Assembly: GCA_026708685.1 (NCBI GenBank)
Contig: JAPOUL010000113.1
Location: forward strand, 1-64,000
Direction of reading: 5' to 3'
DNA length: 64,000 nucleotides
Source: Bacteroidota bacterium
Lineage (GTDB): Bacteria > Bacteroidota > Rhodothermia > Rhodothermales > Bin80
Numbering within the stretch: position 1 is the first letter of the stretch; each line of letters begins with the position of its first letter. A model generated the notes under the pieces. The model saw only the letters and a program-made list of their open reading frames with translations, did no database searches and was not told the DNA's origin. Below are positions 1-8,826 of this stretch, in pieces. The position numbers and the translations under genes are program-made.

Positions 1-196
1 CATCTATATACTCTGATGGATCATCCACCATTTGAGCGAAAATGACTGCTCGAGCAACTGCTAAGGGGCGTCTAGCCCACCATAGGTGTAATGTAGAAGG
101 ATGACCGTGGCGTATTGATTTCTCTCGCGAAGATGCTACATTTATCTCACTGAGAGGAAGTGCCACTTCAATAAGTTTCTTAGAGAATGAATTCAT
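1..196 (-). CDS. DUF1156 DNA methylase, N-terminal fragment (cut by window edge)
   Basis: The reverse strand reads an open frame from ATG at 196 to the left edge, 65 codons long. It opens [15 protein letters not shown] and contains [20 protein letters not shown], then [19 protein letters not shown]. This is the diagnostic N-terminus of DUF1156 proteins, large predicted adenine-specific DNA methylases (usually around 900-1000 residues) that occur in predicted anti-phage gene sets. Catalytic motifs lie outside the window. It is 345 bp downstream of the AlbA_2/HATPase gene on the same strand and probably belongs to the same defence block; whether it shares a transcript cannot be seen. Family assignment is confident; function is inferred from the family. 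Confidence 0.85.
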   Translation of the reverse strand, partial: MNSFSKKLIEVALPLSEINVASSREKSIRHGHPSTLHLWWARRPLAVARAVIFAQMVDDPSEYID

Positions 197-540
197 TATG
201 CTGAAAAACTTCAGTTTTATCTGGGTGAGGCCGAGGTGAAGATAAGCATTATTGGTGCTGAGTCTGTTCAGTATTTTTAATACTTTTGGACAGGGAGTTT
301 GAATGGGGCCTTATCGTTAGGGATGGAATAATTAAATCACAGCCCAATGAGTGCCCCAGCGTCTCGTGACTAAATAATAAGCCATAACATGAATTTGCAA
401 GTGATATAGGAAATTACAAGGCAATCATTATGCAATAGAGAACCGTCATAACAACTGAATATAACAAACAGTCTTCAGTTCCAGTTTGATTCATCCTATC
501 TTGAGATGTCATGACGAATGGGGATTGGAACCAAGTCTAA
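197..540. other. Intergenic stretch, 344 bp
   Basis: No convincing reading frame on either strand. A short inverted pair CTGAA-aaac-TTCAG followed by TTTT lies at 201-218. Read on the plus strand it resembles a weak terminator, but no plus-strand gene ends here, so I give it no role. The stretch must carry the promoter or leader of the DUF1156 gene. Confidence 0.4.
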
Positions 541-1791
541 TCACTTGATATCTTGAGTATTGGCAGAATAAATAGTTAATAATAATTCGGAATCATCAAT
601 GAGTTGATAGACTGGCCTGCTACCAGAGTGTTTTTCGCTTTCATTTAATATAATAGGTACGCCATCCCCGCGCTTTTCCATGTAGTAATTGCGGCCTATA
701 TTTTGAATAGATTCGGATATAGGTGTCTCAGAAAGCAGATTACTGATCAGTTCATTCCGGGTTGACTGACGCAGGTGCATATTTTCAATGTTGACAGAAT
801 TCGGAAGGGAACCAGGTGAATAAATCTCTAAGCGATCATCAAACATGAAAAATCTGATTTTTGAGCCATAAACTGAATAATCTCTGTGAGCCACAGCGTT
901 AACAATTGCCTCAAATACTGCCCGTTCATTAAACTGTGGCTTTTCAATGCGATGAGGCCTTTTTACTGCTCCGATAAATTGGTTTTTCAAGAGGAAAGTC
1001 ATTGCATCATTTATCTGGCGGTATAATGGCCCACGAATTCTGTGAGCATCAATTTGATAGTTGGAATCCTGCTTAATTCCTCTGTAACGGACGGCTTCAA
1101 TATATGCGTTGGGCAAGAATTGTTCCGGTTGTGGGCAGCAAAATAAGATGCCCGCAACAGAAGCTGACAGATCTTCATTTTCCTCTTTTGCCAAGAGTGA
1201 GCGTTTCTCAAGAACAACTTCTATGGATTCATCCGATATGGTGATGTACCTTTGCCAAAGTTCTTGGCTTAGATCAGCAATGTTTGACTCAGGAACGGGC
1301 TGCTCTTCAAATCGGAACAATCGTGCCTGACTACGTTGTTGAAACATTCTGGCCAGATATTCAGGTCTCATTTTTCGCACTGAGCTTCCTAATCGGTGAA
1401 AATATCCACCGGGGCTTTCATGAACAAATAGACTACGAGGAATATCGATCTTTATAATTATCCGTAATGTACCGGAACTGTCGGGAATTTCCATTCTGGA
1501 CAAGGTAAAAATTACTGGTGGGGCGATACTGTCATCGCAAATTTCATATATATAACGCTCTACATCATCCAAATGTACAAGGGGTATTCCAACTGTCTCC
1601 CGTGTAGTATCATCTACACCCAAAACTAGGGTACCTCCCTGAGAATTAGCAAGTGAAGCAATTTCATTGGCTAGTTTCTTACGAGATGGTCCATGAATTT
1701 TTCCTCCTTCAAACACAATAGTTTTGAATTCAATTGAACTATCCTCTCCTAATCTAATTCGGCGGAGCAGTTCTCTTCGATTATTCACCAT
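541..1791 (-). CDS. AlbA_2 (Schlafen-type) and HATPase domain protein
   Basis: About 416 residues from the ATG at 1791. An upstream in-frame start at 1845 exists, but it would overlap the TrlF-like gene by 65 bp, whereas 1791 gives an 11-bp overlap. The N-terminal 130 residues hold the AlbA_2 fold, with EFKTIVFEGG, a conserved SLANSQGGTLVLGVDD strand-turn segment and VYIYEI-like surroundings. The C-terminal half has the GHKL-type ATPase signature ERAVFEAIVNAVAHRDYSVY followed by DDRLEIYSPGSLP. Proteins of this layout are often labelled 'ATP-binding protein' or 'RecG-like transcriptional regulator'; the AlbA_2 part is a nucleic-acid binding or nuclease-like module. Translational coupling to the TrlF-like gene suggests the two work together, probably in defence. 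The exact activity is unknown. Confidence 0.85.
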   Translation of the reverse strand: MVNNRRELLRRIRLGEDSSIEFKTIVFEGGKIHGPSRKKLANEIASLANSQGGTLVLGVDDTTRETVGIPLVHLDDVERYIYEICDDSIAPPVIFTLSRMEIPDSSGTLRIIIKIDIPRSLFVHESPGGYFHRLGSSVRKMRPEYLARMFQQRSQARLFRFEEQPVPESNIADLSQELWQRYITISDESIEVVLEKRSLLAKEENEDLSASVAGILFCCPQPEQFLPNAYIEAVRYRGIKQDSNYQIDAHRIRGPLYRQINDAMTFLLKNQFIGAVKRPHRIEKPQFNERAVFEAIVNAVAHRDYSVYGSKIRFFMFDDRLEIYSPGSLPNSVNIENMHLRQSTRNELISNLLSETPISESIQNIGRNYYMEKRGDGVPIILNESEKHSGSRPVYQLIDDSELLLTIYSANTQDIK

Positions 1792-4552
1792 CAATTTTAC
1801 CGGTTGCAATTCTACGGAAACGATTTTCAAATGCTTTACGACCACCCTCCATTATCGTGCAGATATTTTCACGAACATTCTTCTCTTGAAGACAACCGAT
1901 AGAACCTATTTTTGATTCACCATGTATTGGAGTGAGTGATAGGACTAATTCAGAATCACCATTCACAACAATATTCGCATTATGAGTAACAATAATTAAC
2001 TGACGTTGACGTTTTTGGCTCCGCAACTGCATAACGATCAGATCATAGATAAGTAAATTATCTAAATCATCTTCGGGCTGATCAAGAATCAAAGGTTCAT
2101 CTCCATAAGAAAGTAGAAAAGCCAATAGCGCAGCTGTCTTCTGTCCGGGGGAACCCTCCTTGATTGAAAGGAAGCGTTCCTTCCTACCAGTTGCACAATA
2201 TTGAACATCAAGTGAATCTTCGGGAAACCAGGTATCTATACGATCAATCAATTCAGGGGGAAGTTTAGAAAGATGATTAGAAAATCTCTGATCTTTAACT
2301 GACACGTCATCTTTTTTAAATGCGATATTCCTGATATCTTTTTTCACATCCATTAGATTTCTCTCAATAGTTCTAGTAGAGGCTTCTTTATCTCGAAAAA
2401 TTTTACCAAGTAATCCTTCCCCATCTGGGGAACCTATATCTCTTTCAAAACCTGCCCCTTCCCTTTGAAGTAACTTACGAAACTCTATTTCAGCAGCATT
2501 CCGTGCTCCGTAAGGTACTACTTTTATACGAACGTATGGATTCCCATTCAATACTTCAGATAAAAATTGGGTACGATTCTGCGTCAGAGTTCTCCGAAGT
2601 GTAACCATCCTATCTAGTTGATCTTGTATCTGAATACTCAGTTCTTTAATCCGTTCCTTAAATACAAGAACATCTTCCAATTGATCTTCCTTCAATTGCC
2701 GATCTTGAAGTAATTGACCATAAATCAAAGGATTATTCTGTTCCTTTTTCGCAAGATAATCGTTTAATTCATGATAATTTTTCTCGGCGAGCCTCGCAGT
2801 ATTTTTCCAAGAGGAGGAAGAAATATCTTGATGCCACTGAGATAAAATCTGATCGGCTTTTGTAGCCATAGACTTAAGTTCGTTTGAGAAATTCTCAAAA
2901 GACATACATACCTTATTAGCATAGCCTTGTAATTCAGAATCAGACTCTGAACTGATAAGAAAGGTTTCATTTTGAAGAAAGTCTGGAACCATTTGATCAG
3001 CCAATTTACGTAATTTTTCGGGAACATTTTCCCAAGTTAACTCCCAATCTCTGATGCTACGTTTTTGACGAGTCAACTTTTGAAAATTCTTCAATATTTT
3101 AGAATATCCTGCACTATCAAAAACACTCAATTTTCTTTTGATATCTTCCAGTTCACCACGCAATCGAGATTCTTGAGATAGATGAGATTCTAATTCTCTG
3201 ACTTCAGAGCAGAGCGAAAAAAATTTATTCTCTTCTTGATTCCACTGCTCCATCCAGTTTCGATGATTTACTTGCGGAGCTTCATCAATGACTCTAAGCA
3301 AAGCAAGAGGTTTCTTTGCAAGATCAAATATCTGTTTTTGACTATATATTCGTACCGGAAACCTATGAGGGATATCCCCCTCAGAGGGATGCCATTTTTC
3401 TTCAGAAGTTTGTTGTTCAATGGGTGTAAGATTACCATTTGGACTCCACTGTATGCGAAACAGGGTATTATCCTTTCGATAGTAGACCCTAATAGTGGTT
3501 TCTTCCGTTAGGAGCCCTCCATCTTCTCTATTTTTGTATACCTCTCTATATTTAACCAATTCCTTACGAAAATCATTGGGTAATTCGTCTTCCCTCCTCA
3601 TAGCAGTACGTAGAAATTCAACAAGAGTAGATTTACCAGTTCCTCTTCCACCGATGATGGAGTTGAGCCAAGGGTTAAATCTGACATTAAATGTTTCGGA
3701 TCGTCCGAGATAACGAGCTTGGGAAACCTCCATAGATTCTAAGGTCATTTCCGCAAAAACATTTGGATTTTCAGTCTGACTATCAGATCGAATCACCGAA
3801 AAAGAATCGTCTAGCAAAGCCAAACGCAATCCTTCAATTGATGGAGTACCCATTTTAATCCAAGTAAAATGACTGCCAGGATATTTTGTATCAGAAACAT
3901 CCGATGGATGGTGACTGTCGGATCCAAGGACTTCGGTCCAACTAATTTTTTGATCTGTGTAACCTTGAGGTTTTACATAATTAGGATCAGTCAGCTCTAC
4001 AGCGAAAATACTTTTATTGTTTAATGCTTGTGTTAGTGAATTACCACTTAATTTAAATAATCCTTTTTGATTGTCAACATGTGCAGGAATAGGTATTCCC
4101 CCCGCTGAAACAATTTCACGAATCACATCAGTTAAGGACCGATTCGTGTCAGAATCACTTGTACCTTTTTCAGATTTATATCCTACGCTACCCAGTAAGG
4201 AATCAATGTCTGATTTAGTCTTGTCACGATCAAAAATAGCTAGTAAATGAATACCTCCATTAACAGAAATTTCAACCCCAGGAAACAAATATAAAGGCCT
4301 AAACCCCTGAGGATGGTTATTTTCCATTAAATGAAGCTCGTCCTTAACTTGGTCAATCCAAGCACCAGTATTGTGATCGGTAATAGCCACACAATCAATC
4401 TCCGCTTGCATATAATCAAGCAACCAGTCTCTGGGCGTAAGTTGCTTCAAGCGTTCATATTCAGGTCCTTTACCATAATCATTGGACGCAGGGGTGTGGG
4501 TGTGTAAGTCAAACTTCCACCAACGTGCACCACTCCATTGCCGATTACTCAT
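1781..4552 (-). CDS. TrlF-like PHP-AAA (SMC-type) ATPase
   Basis: A 923-residue protein. The N-terminal ~240 residues form a PHP metal-dependent hydrolase domain: FDLHTHTPAS near residue 15, CVAITDHNTG near 55, FPGVEISVNGGIHLLAIFD, IPAHVDNQKG and GSDSHHPSD supply the expected His/Asp/Glu ligands. A P-loop follows near residue 300 (IIGGRGTGKSTLVEF), then a long hydrophilic, coiled-coil-rich central part (about 430-700), and a C-terminal ABC/SMC Walker B region EPLILDQPEDDLDN with a LIIVTHNANI H-loop. This PHP-plus-split-ATPase order matches the TrlF family of AAA-like ATPases. The expected role is an ATP-gated nuclease or phosphoesterase in phage defence or nucleic-acid surveillance. First gene of a two- or three-gene minus-strand block. 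Confidence 0.88.
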   Translation of the reverse strand: MSNRQWSGARWWKFDLHTHTPASNDYGKGPEYERLKQLTPRDWLLDYMQAEIDCVAITDHNTGAWIDQVKDELHLMENNHPQGFRPLYLFPGVEISVNGGIHLLAIFDRDKTKSDIDSLLGSVGYKSEKGTSDSDTNRSLTDVIREIVSAGGIPIPAHVDNQKGLFKLSGNSLTQALNNKSIFAVELTDPNYVKPQGYTDQKISWTEVLGSDSHHPSDVSDTKYPGSHFTWIKMGTPSIEGLRLALLDDSFSVIRSDSQTENPNVFAEMTLESMEVSQARYLGRSETFNVRFNPWLNSIIGGRGTGKSTLVEFLRTAMRREDELPNDFRKELVKYREVYKNREDGGLLTEETTIRVYYRKDNTLFRIQWSPNGNLTPIEQQTSEEKWHPSEGDIPHRFPVRIYSQKQIFDLAKKPLALLRVIDEAPQVNHRNWMEQWNQEENKFFSLCSEVRELESHLSQESRLRGELEDIKRKLSVFDSAGYSKILKNFQKLTRQKRSIRDWELTWENVPEKLRKLADQMVPDFLQNETFLISSESDSELQGYANKVCMSFENFSNELKSMATKADQILSQWHQDISSSSWKNTARLAEKNYHELNDYLAKKEQNNPLIYGQLLQDRQLKEDQLEDVLVFKERIKELSIQIQDQLDRMVTLRRTLTQNRTQFLSEVLNGNPYVRIKVVPYGARNAAEIEFRKLLQREGAGFERDIGSPDGEGLLGKIFRDKEASTRTIERNLMDVKKDIRNIAFKKDDVSVKDQRFSNHLSKLPPELIDRIDTWFPEDSLDVQYCATGRKERFLSIKEGSPGQKTAALLAFLLSYGDEPLILDQPEDDLDNLLIYDLIVMQLRSQKRQRQLIIVTHNANIVVNGDSELVLSLTPIHGESKIGSIGCLQEKNVRENICTIMEGGRKAFENRFRRIATGKIDGE

Positions 4553-5065
4553 TGATTCTGCATTTTAAGGTAAGTAATTTAACGATTGAAAACCAGAAAG
4601 GTATCAGATACTTCTCTATCAGCGGGTTGTTTCAATGAGGTCTAAACAACCCACTGTGAGTCCTATAATTAAGCGTAGTCAGAAATTTCACCAATAAATG
4701 ATTTAACAAAGTTGATTAACTAACCTATAAATCTTACAATAATTGGTTCATACTAAACAGTATTACCAGTTACTTGCAGTGTAAAGGATTATACCATCCA
4801 AGTGATAAGACCGGATAAATATGGAGAAAATGTTTCCAATTAGATAACATTTTCTTAAGTCACTACAAATAGGTAAAGATGCACCATGATGAAGTCTCAT
4901 CATTCATGAGTAATTTACTGACATTATAGTCAGGGGAATTTAAAGATACTAAGAACATACTCATCAGTTGGATCAACTCGGAGTTAAACTAACATATTCC
5001 AGAAAGAGATGTTCATCATAACATTTATAATCAGAATGAATGTCTGTGGCTTCTAAATCAGACCA
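4553..5065. other. Intergenic stretch, 513 bp
   Basis: Separates the TrlF block from the RDD gene; both neighbours are on the minus strand. It is AT-rich and shows no supported coding frame. Its one clear structure is the hairpin at 4620-4656, listed separately. It must contain the promoter for the TrlF-like gene. Confidence 0.5.
4620..4656. promoter_or_regulatory. 13-bp inverted repeat upstream of the TrlF-like gene
   Basis: The arms CAGCGGGTTGTTT (4620-4632) and AAACAACCCACTG (4644-4656) are complementary at 12 of 13 positions around an 11-base centre. The structure sits 68 bp upstream of the TrlF-like start codon. There is no T-run on either side, so an operator or a 5' leader hairpin is likelier than a terminator. 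Regulatory function is inferred only from position. Confidence 0.45.
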
Positions 5066-5566
5066 TTAATTGCCCTCAAAGGACACTTCTTTTCTTTCTA
5101 CAACCTTGGGTGCAACTACCACAGTTCCAGCAAGCTTGTCATGCCATCCTTGGTTTTTAGGATCAAATGCTATCCAAATGTACCCCAATCCAAGAGGAAG
5201 AGTGGATAAAACATAGCCGAAATATCGTCCAATATATTGACCAGTAGTGGGAGCCATCCCCGTTTTTGCATTAATAATCTTTGCATGGATTGCCATTTTC
5301 CCAGGTGTTGCTTGTTTTGCAACCCAAAACCAGATCGTAGCTACCGCAGGAAATACAAAAGACAAAAAGAAATCAAACGGTCCTTCTAACAAATCATCGT
5401 TAGTCCAGTAAGACTCTCCATAGTAGAACATAAGAATTGGAAGCGTGATGCAAAGAACGATAATGTAATCAATCAGCGACGCACCAAATCGTTTCCAAAA
5501 CCCTACATATATCAGATCGCTGGTAGTAGAATTGATGGAGTTTTCCATCGGATCAGAAGAATTCAT
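5066..5566 (-). CDS. RDD family membrane protein
   Basis: A 166-residue integral membrane protein. GFWKRFGASLIDYIIV (about 24-39) is the RDD-type start of the first membrane helix (R-F-x-A-S-x-x-D). A second helix lies near 64-84 (FFLSFVFPAVATIWFWV), followed by the typical ATPGKMAIHAKIIN loop, and a third near 110-130 (YVLSTLPLGLGYIWIAF), ending with GWHDKLAGTVVV. All are hallmarks of RDD proteins, whose biochemical role is mostly unknown. It is the last gene of the kinase/FHA/VWA cluster, 242 bp after the VWA gene, so membership is likely but less certain than for the tightly packed genes upstream. Confidence 0.85.
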   Translation of the reverse strand: MNSSDPMENSINSTTSDLIYVGFWKRFGASLIDYIIVLCITLPILMFYYGESYWTNDDLLEGPFDFFLSFVFPAVATIWFWVAKQATPGKMAIHAKIINAKTGMAPTTGQYIGRYFGYVLSTLPLGLGYIWIAFDPKNQGWHDKLAGTVVVAPKVVERKEVSFEGN

Positions 5567-5808
5567 TGAGTGTATTTATTTTTATGATGAGAAAAAAGGC
5601 CGGACTAAGTTGATCAATAACGCTGGAGCGGGAGAGAAAAACTTTGACCAGTCCATACGGATTGCATAGATCTTGGATTGACAAGAGGGTTTCAAGAGAT
5701 GGAAGTCTTTGTAATGAATCTCTTCAATTGGCTTGATCCGTTTCATACAGAATTTCTGGATCATCAAATTCCCAATCATGTCAAAGAAAATAGTGTCATT
5801 GCAATAAC

Positions 5809-6636
5809 TCATAAGATAGCCAGCAATAAACTGCTTAAGATGGACTCTCCACCTGCAGCATCCACAAAATTTCCTTGACCTGCCTCAGCGAGTTCTTTCA
5901 AAAACCGCAGTGCTTCTTGGTCATCATCGGCAAAACCCCTGATCTGAGCTCGCACAGTTGAGACATGTTGATCTTCTACGGAGGAAAAACTTGTAGCGGC
6001 CGTGATGGCAGCTGTTTCTCTGTCTGGGTATGCCGCATTATCGGTAATCACGATAATGAATCTAGTCTCACTTTCTGATCGCCAGGACAATGTGGTCGCA
6101 TGTTCTAATGCTGTGGTAACCGCCTCGGGTCCATCACTGTTCAAATTTGAATCAGGATCGTTCATCCCAGGAGTCAGGTCATCAACGAAACTCTGAATCG
6201 TCGTCATATTGGTTGTTTCGGTAATATCCAGATCATAGATCGGCTGTCGATACCGACGATCACCAAAAGCAACAATTCCAATACCTACGGAAGGGGAAAT
6301 TTTATCTAACACTTCCGACAGTGCTGAAATCTCAGCTTTGAGTCCATCAATCTGGCCATACATGCTTCCCGTAATATCCAGGCAAATCACGATATCCAGA
6401 GTTGGGATCCTGAATGTTGCTTGACTGAGGGTCATGACCAAATCTTCCAAGTCCTCAGACCTTGATTGAGCGGATTCAAGCTCGGCTTGCATGTTTTCTC
6501 TTTGGGATGACGTTTCTGTATTCGGGAAAAACGGCATTACAGTCACTGCAAGCAAAACAAACGCCCCCATTCCAGACGCAAATAGATCCAATGCGGACAT
6601 AGAAAATACATTAAGTTCTCTGCGCTGATGCTTCAT
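5809..6636 (-). CDS. VWA domain protein with MotB/ExbD-like N-terminal helix
   Basis: A 275-residue protein. After a short basic N-terminus there is one membrane helix (about 14-36, SALDLFASGMGAFVLLAV) with an Asp at residue 17. This resembles the single helix of MotB/TolR/ExbD/ZorB-type stators, where such an Asp carries ions. A coiled linker (about 43-75) leads into a von Willebrand A domain with MIDAS-like elements: IVICLDITGSMYG (a D-x-T-G-S variant), DGPEAVTTALEHA and IVITDNAAYPDRE. The domain should be periplasmic. The gene start overlaps the stop of the membrane FHA gene by 4 bp, indicating coupled translation. The VWA call is firm; the stator-like reading of the helix is inference, supported by the MotA/TolQ-type gene four genes upstream in the same run. 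Confidence 0.85.
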   Translation of the reverse strand: MKHQRRELNVFSMSALDLFASGMGAFVLLAVTVMPFFPNTETSSQRENMQAELESAQSRSEDLEDLVMTLSQATFRIPTLDIVICLDITGSMYGQIDGLKAEISALSEVLDKISPSVGIGIVAFGDRRYRQPIYDLDITETTNMTTIQSFVDDLTPGMNDPDSNLNSDGPEAVTTALEHATTLSWRSESETRFIIVITDNAAYPDRETAAITAATSFSSVEDQHVSTVRAQIRGFADDDQEALRFLKELAEAGQGNFVDAAGGESILSSLLLAIL

Positions 6637-8057
6637 CCCAAGATCTTAATGGACAACGTTACATCTCCTAAAACGATCATTGATCCCTGAGATAGGGAAT
6701 ACGTTTTACCCGGAACGAGTTTCTCCCCATTGAGCATAATTCCATTCAAACTATTGAGATCTTCAATCATGAGCGTGCTCCCAGTTAAAGTGATTCTTGC
6801 ATGCTGTCTGGATACGCTTCCTTCGGCAATGACACAATCAGAGTGGGCGGAGGAGCGTCCGATGATAACTCCCTCATCGTTCTGAGCAAGAACATCACCC
6901 TTGATTTTTAGCCGAATTTCGCTACCATTGGGTCCATGACCATGTAGAAGTATATCCGAAAACGTTGCAGATTTTTGCTCAATAACACCTTCGGCCTTAC
7001 GTAGCTCATCATCTTTATCCAAGAGTTCTTCTTCTGCGGCTTGCTTTCGTCTCCAGAATAGAAATAAAAAGAAAACAGCTAGCAAAATCAAAAGGAAGGA
7101 AATTCCTCCAATCAAGAATATTTGCCTGCGATTATTTTCTTCTTGGGCAGACAATTGACGACGGGCCAAGCTATCTAAAAGCACCAGACTATCACGTTGA
7201 GATTGAAGTTGTTCACTTTCAATGAGAACGGAATCTTGAATGGCCAACATGGAGTCAGCTTCAGCAATCTGTGTTGCAAGAGAATCTTTCTGTCGCCCGA
7301 TAATTTCAAGCTGTTCAGCCGTCTGATTGATAGCTGCTGTACTGGAATCCTCTAACTCGGTCAGTTGACTTTTTAGAGAATCAAGATCTTGTTGAAGTGA
7401 AGTACTCAGAGACTCAGCTTGAGAGAGTTGCGTAGCCACAGTAGGGCAGGGGGTGGGAGCAGTCGCTAAAGAGATGCCATTTAACTGGAGGAATGATGTC
7501 AACAATGAATAGCTCTCGCTAAATCCAGTCAAATTCCCCATTGAATCTAATTCACCTGAAATGACAGAAATCAATTGGTCACATCGATTCAAAAGTGGAG
7601 AACCAATCATGTATGAGTCCACATCTATCGAAAAACGATAGATCAGCGAAGTCGGTGAAAGGTATTGATGACTCAATAGAACGTTAACATGATCGCTATC
7701 TATTGAAGGGAAGTGTGCATGGGAATTAGATTGAGGGGGTTCATGAGAAAGCGTAGGAGCATTGGAGGAAGGTAATCCTTGGGCAAACAGAAGAACCAAG
7801 GATTCCGAGGATGACTGAATCTCTGCCAAATAGCGAGCACCTGTTTCTGGATTCTCAATGAAAAATTGATCTCCCCAATGTAGAATGGATTCCGAGGTCA
7901 ATAACCGGTTTTCAGCAACCCAGATTCCCATTGCCTGTGCGGTTTCCTCGCCTTCATAGTAAATGATTACCTTATAGATCGTGCTTTCAGCACTTGGGGA
8001 TATCAGTCCCATTGCTAGAAAGCAGATCAAAAAACAAAATGAGATGCGTTGAAGCAT
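6633..8057 (-). CDS. Membrane FHA protein with periplasmic protease-like and coiled-coil parts
   Basis: A 474-residue protein. A signal peptide (1-25) is followed by a ~180-residue region whose spacing recalls a trypsin-like fold (GIWVAENRLLTSESILHW near 43-60, IGSPLLNRCDQLISVIS near 150), but no clear His-Asp-Ser triad can be seen. A coiled coil follows (about 212-305), then one membrane helix (about 312-335, FLIGGISFLLILLAVFFLFL) with a basic stop, then a second short helix-rich stretch and a C-terminal FHA domain (about 395-472: VIIGRSSAHSDCV, GSVSRQHARI, DLNSLNGIMLNGEKL). The predicted layout is a periplasmic sensor with a cytoplasmic phosphothreonine reader. It lies 12 bp after the PP2C gene. 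The kinases of the same cluster are the natural source of its ligand. Confidence 0.85.
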   Translation of the reverse strand: MLQRISFCFLICFLAMGLISPSAESTIYKVIIYYEGEETAQAMGIWVAENRLLTSESILHWGDQFFIENPETGARYLAEIQSSSESLVLLFAQGLPSSNAPTLSHEPPQSNSHAHFPSIDSDHVNVLLSHQYLSPTSLIYRFSIDVDSYMIGSPLLNRCDQLISVISGELDSMGNLTGFSESYSLLTSFLQLNGISLATAPTPCPTVATQLSQAESLSTSLQQDLDSLKSQLTELEDSSTAAINQTAEQLEIIGRQKDSLATQIAEADSMLAIQDSVLIESEQLQSQRDSLVLLDSLARRQLSAQEENNRRQIFLIGGISFLLILLAVFFLFLFWRRKQAAEEELLDKDDELRKAEGVIEQKSATFSDILLHGHGPNGSEIRLKIKGDVLAQNDEGVIIGRSSAHSDCVIAEGSVSRQHARITLTGSTLMIEDLNSLNGIMLNGEKLVPGKTYSLSQGSMIVLGDVTLSIKILG

Positions 8058-8069
8058 AAGAGCGATTAT

Positions 8070-8816
8070 TTATCGATAACGGTAAACGATTAAGGAAGCA
8101 TTATCCTGTCTTGGACGATTCATTGCAACAACTGATTCTAATAGGACTTCTACAATGTCATGAGGAGAAGGGCGACCTGCCGTTACAATTTGGAGGATTT
8201 CATCGTTTGAGCATGTTTCAATGCCATCACTTGCGCAAATAAGCACATCTCCTGGATGTAATACAATAGGATCAGTTGGAGCATCAACATAATCAATCTC
8301 TGCACCTAATACTGCTGACACGAGATGATTACGTTTATCAGAATTTTTGGCAGCTTCCCAAGAAATTTCACCAGCTTGTGCACGCTTATCAAGGATGGCT
8401 CCTATGGAATGATTTTCATTGAGTTGGGCAATACTCCGTCCCCGAATCAACCAGAGTGGGCTATCTCCAACACTGATCCAGTAGAATTGATGTCCAATGA
8501 CAACTGCTCCAATGATCGTTGTCCCACCCAGAGTTGATATTGTTTGATGCTCTTTTTTCTCCATGTAAAGAGCATCGTTTACGGCTTGAAGAGAATTGAT
8601 GAGTCGATCTCTGATACTGGATGTAGATTGATCAGAAGTAAATGTATTCTTGAACTCTCTGACAGCGATATCAGAAGCTATTTTCCCGCCTTTGGCTCCA
8701 CCAATACCATCGGCTAAGATCATCAAGTAGTGGTTTTGTTTCCATTCAAGGTAGGAGAATGCGTCTTGTTGATATTCTCGTGCGCCTTGAATCTGACCAC
8801 CAGCAATTGAATCCAT
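8070..8816 (-). CDS. PP2C-type Ser/Thr protein phosphatase
   Basis: About 248 residues from the ATG at 8816, 11 bp after the FHA gene. A start at 8864 would overlap that gene by 38 bp and add residues not typical of the family. Metal-binding PP2C motifs are present: QGAREYQQDAF, MILADGIGGAKGGKIASDIA, STLGGTTIIGAVV, ICASDGIETCSNDEI and the terminal RPRQDNASLIVYRY. It should remove phosphate from Ser/Thr residues and so oppose the two kinases encoded upstream in the same run. It is soluble and cytoplasmic by prediction. Sitting between two FHA genes is typical of bacterial Hanks-type kinase signalling loci. Confidence 0.93.
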   Translation of the reverse strand: MDSIAGGQIQGAREYQQDAFSYLEWKQNHYLMILADGIGGAKGGKIASDIAVREFKNTFTSDQSTSSIRDRLINSLQAVNDALYMEKKEHQTISTLGGTTIIGAVVIGHQFYWISVGDSPLWLIRGRSIAQLNENHSIGAILDKRAQAGEISWEAAKNSDKRNHLVSAVLGAEIDYVDAPTDPIVLHPGDVLICASDGIETCSNDEILQIVTAGRPSPHDIVEVLLESVVAMNRPRQDNASLIVYRYR

Positions 8817-8826
8817 GTGGAGTCGC

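Noticed and set aside
5582-5812. 76-residue frame between the VWA and RDD genes
   Set aside because: Its ATG overlaps the VWA stop as ATGA, but the composition (Cys, Phe, Lys clusters, no pattern) looks non-coding and no family is recognised.
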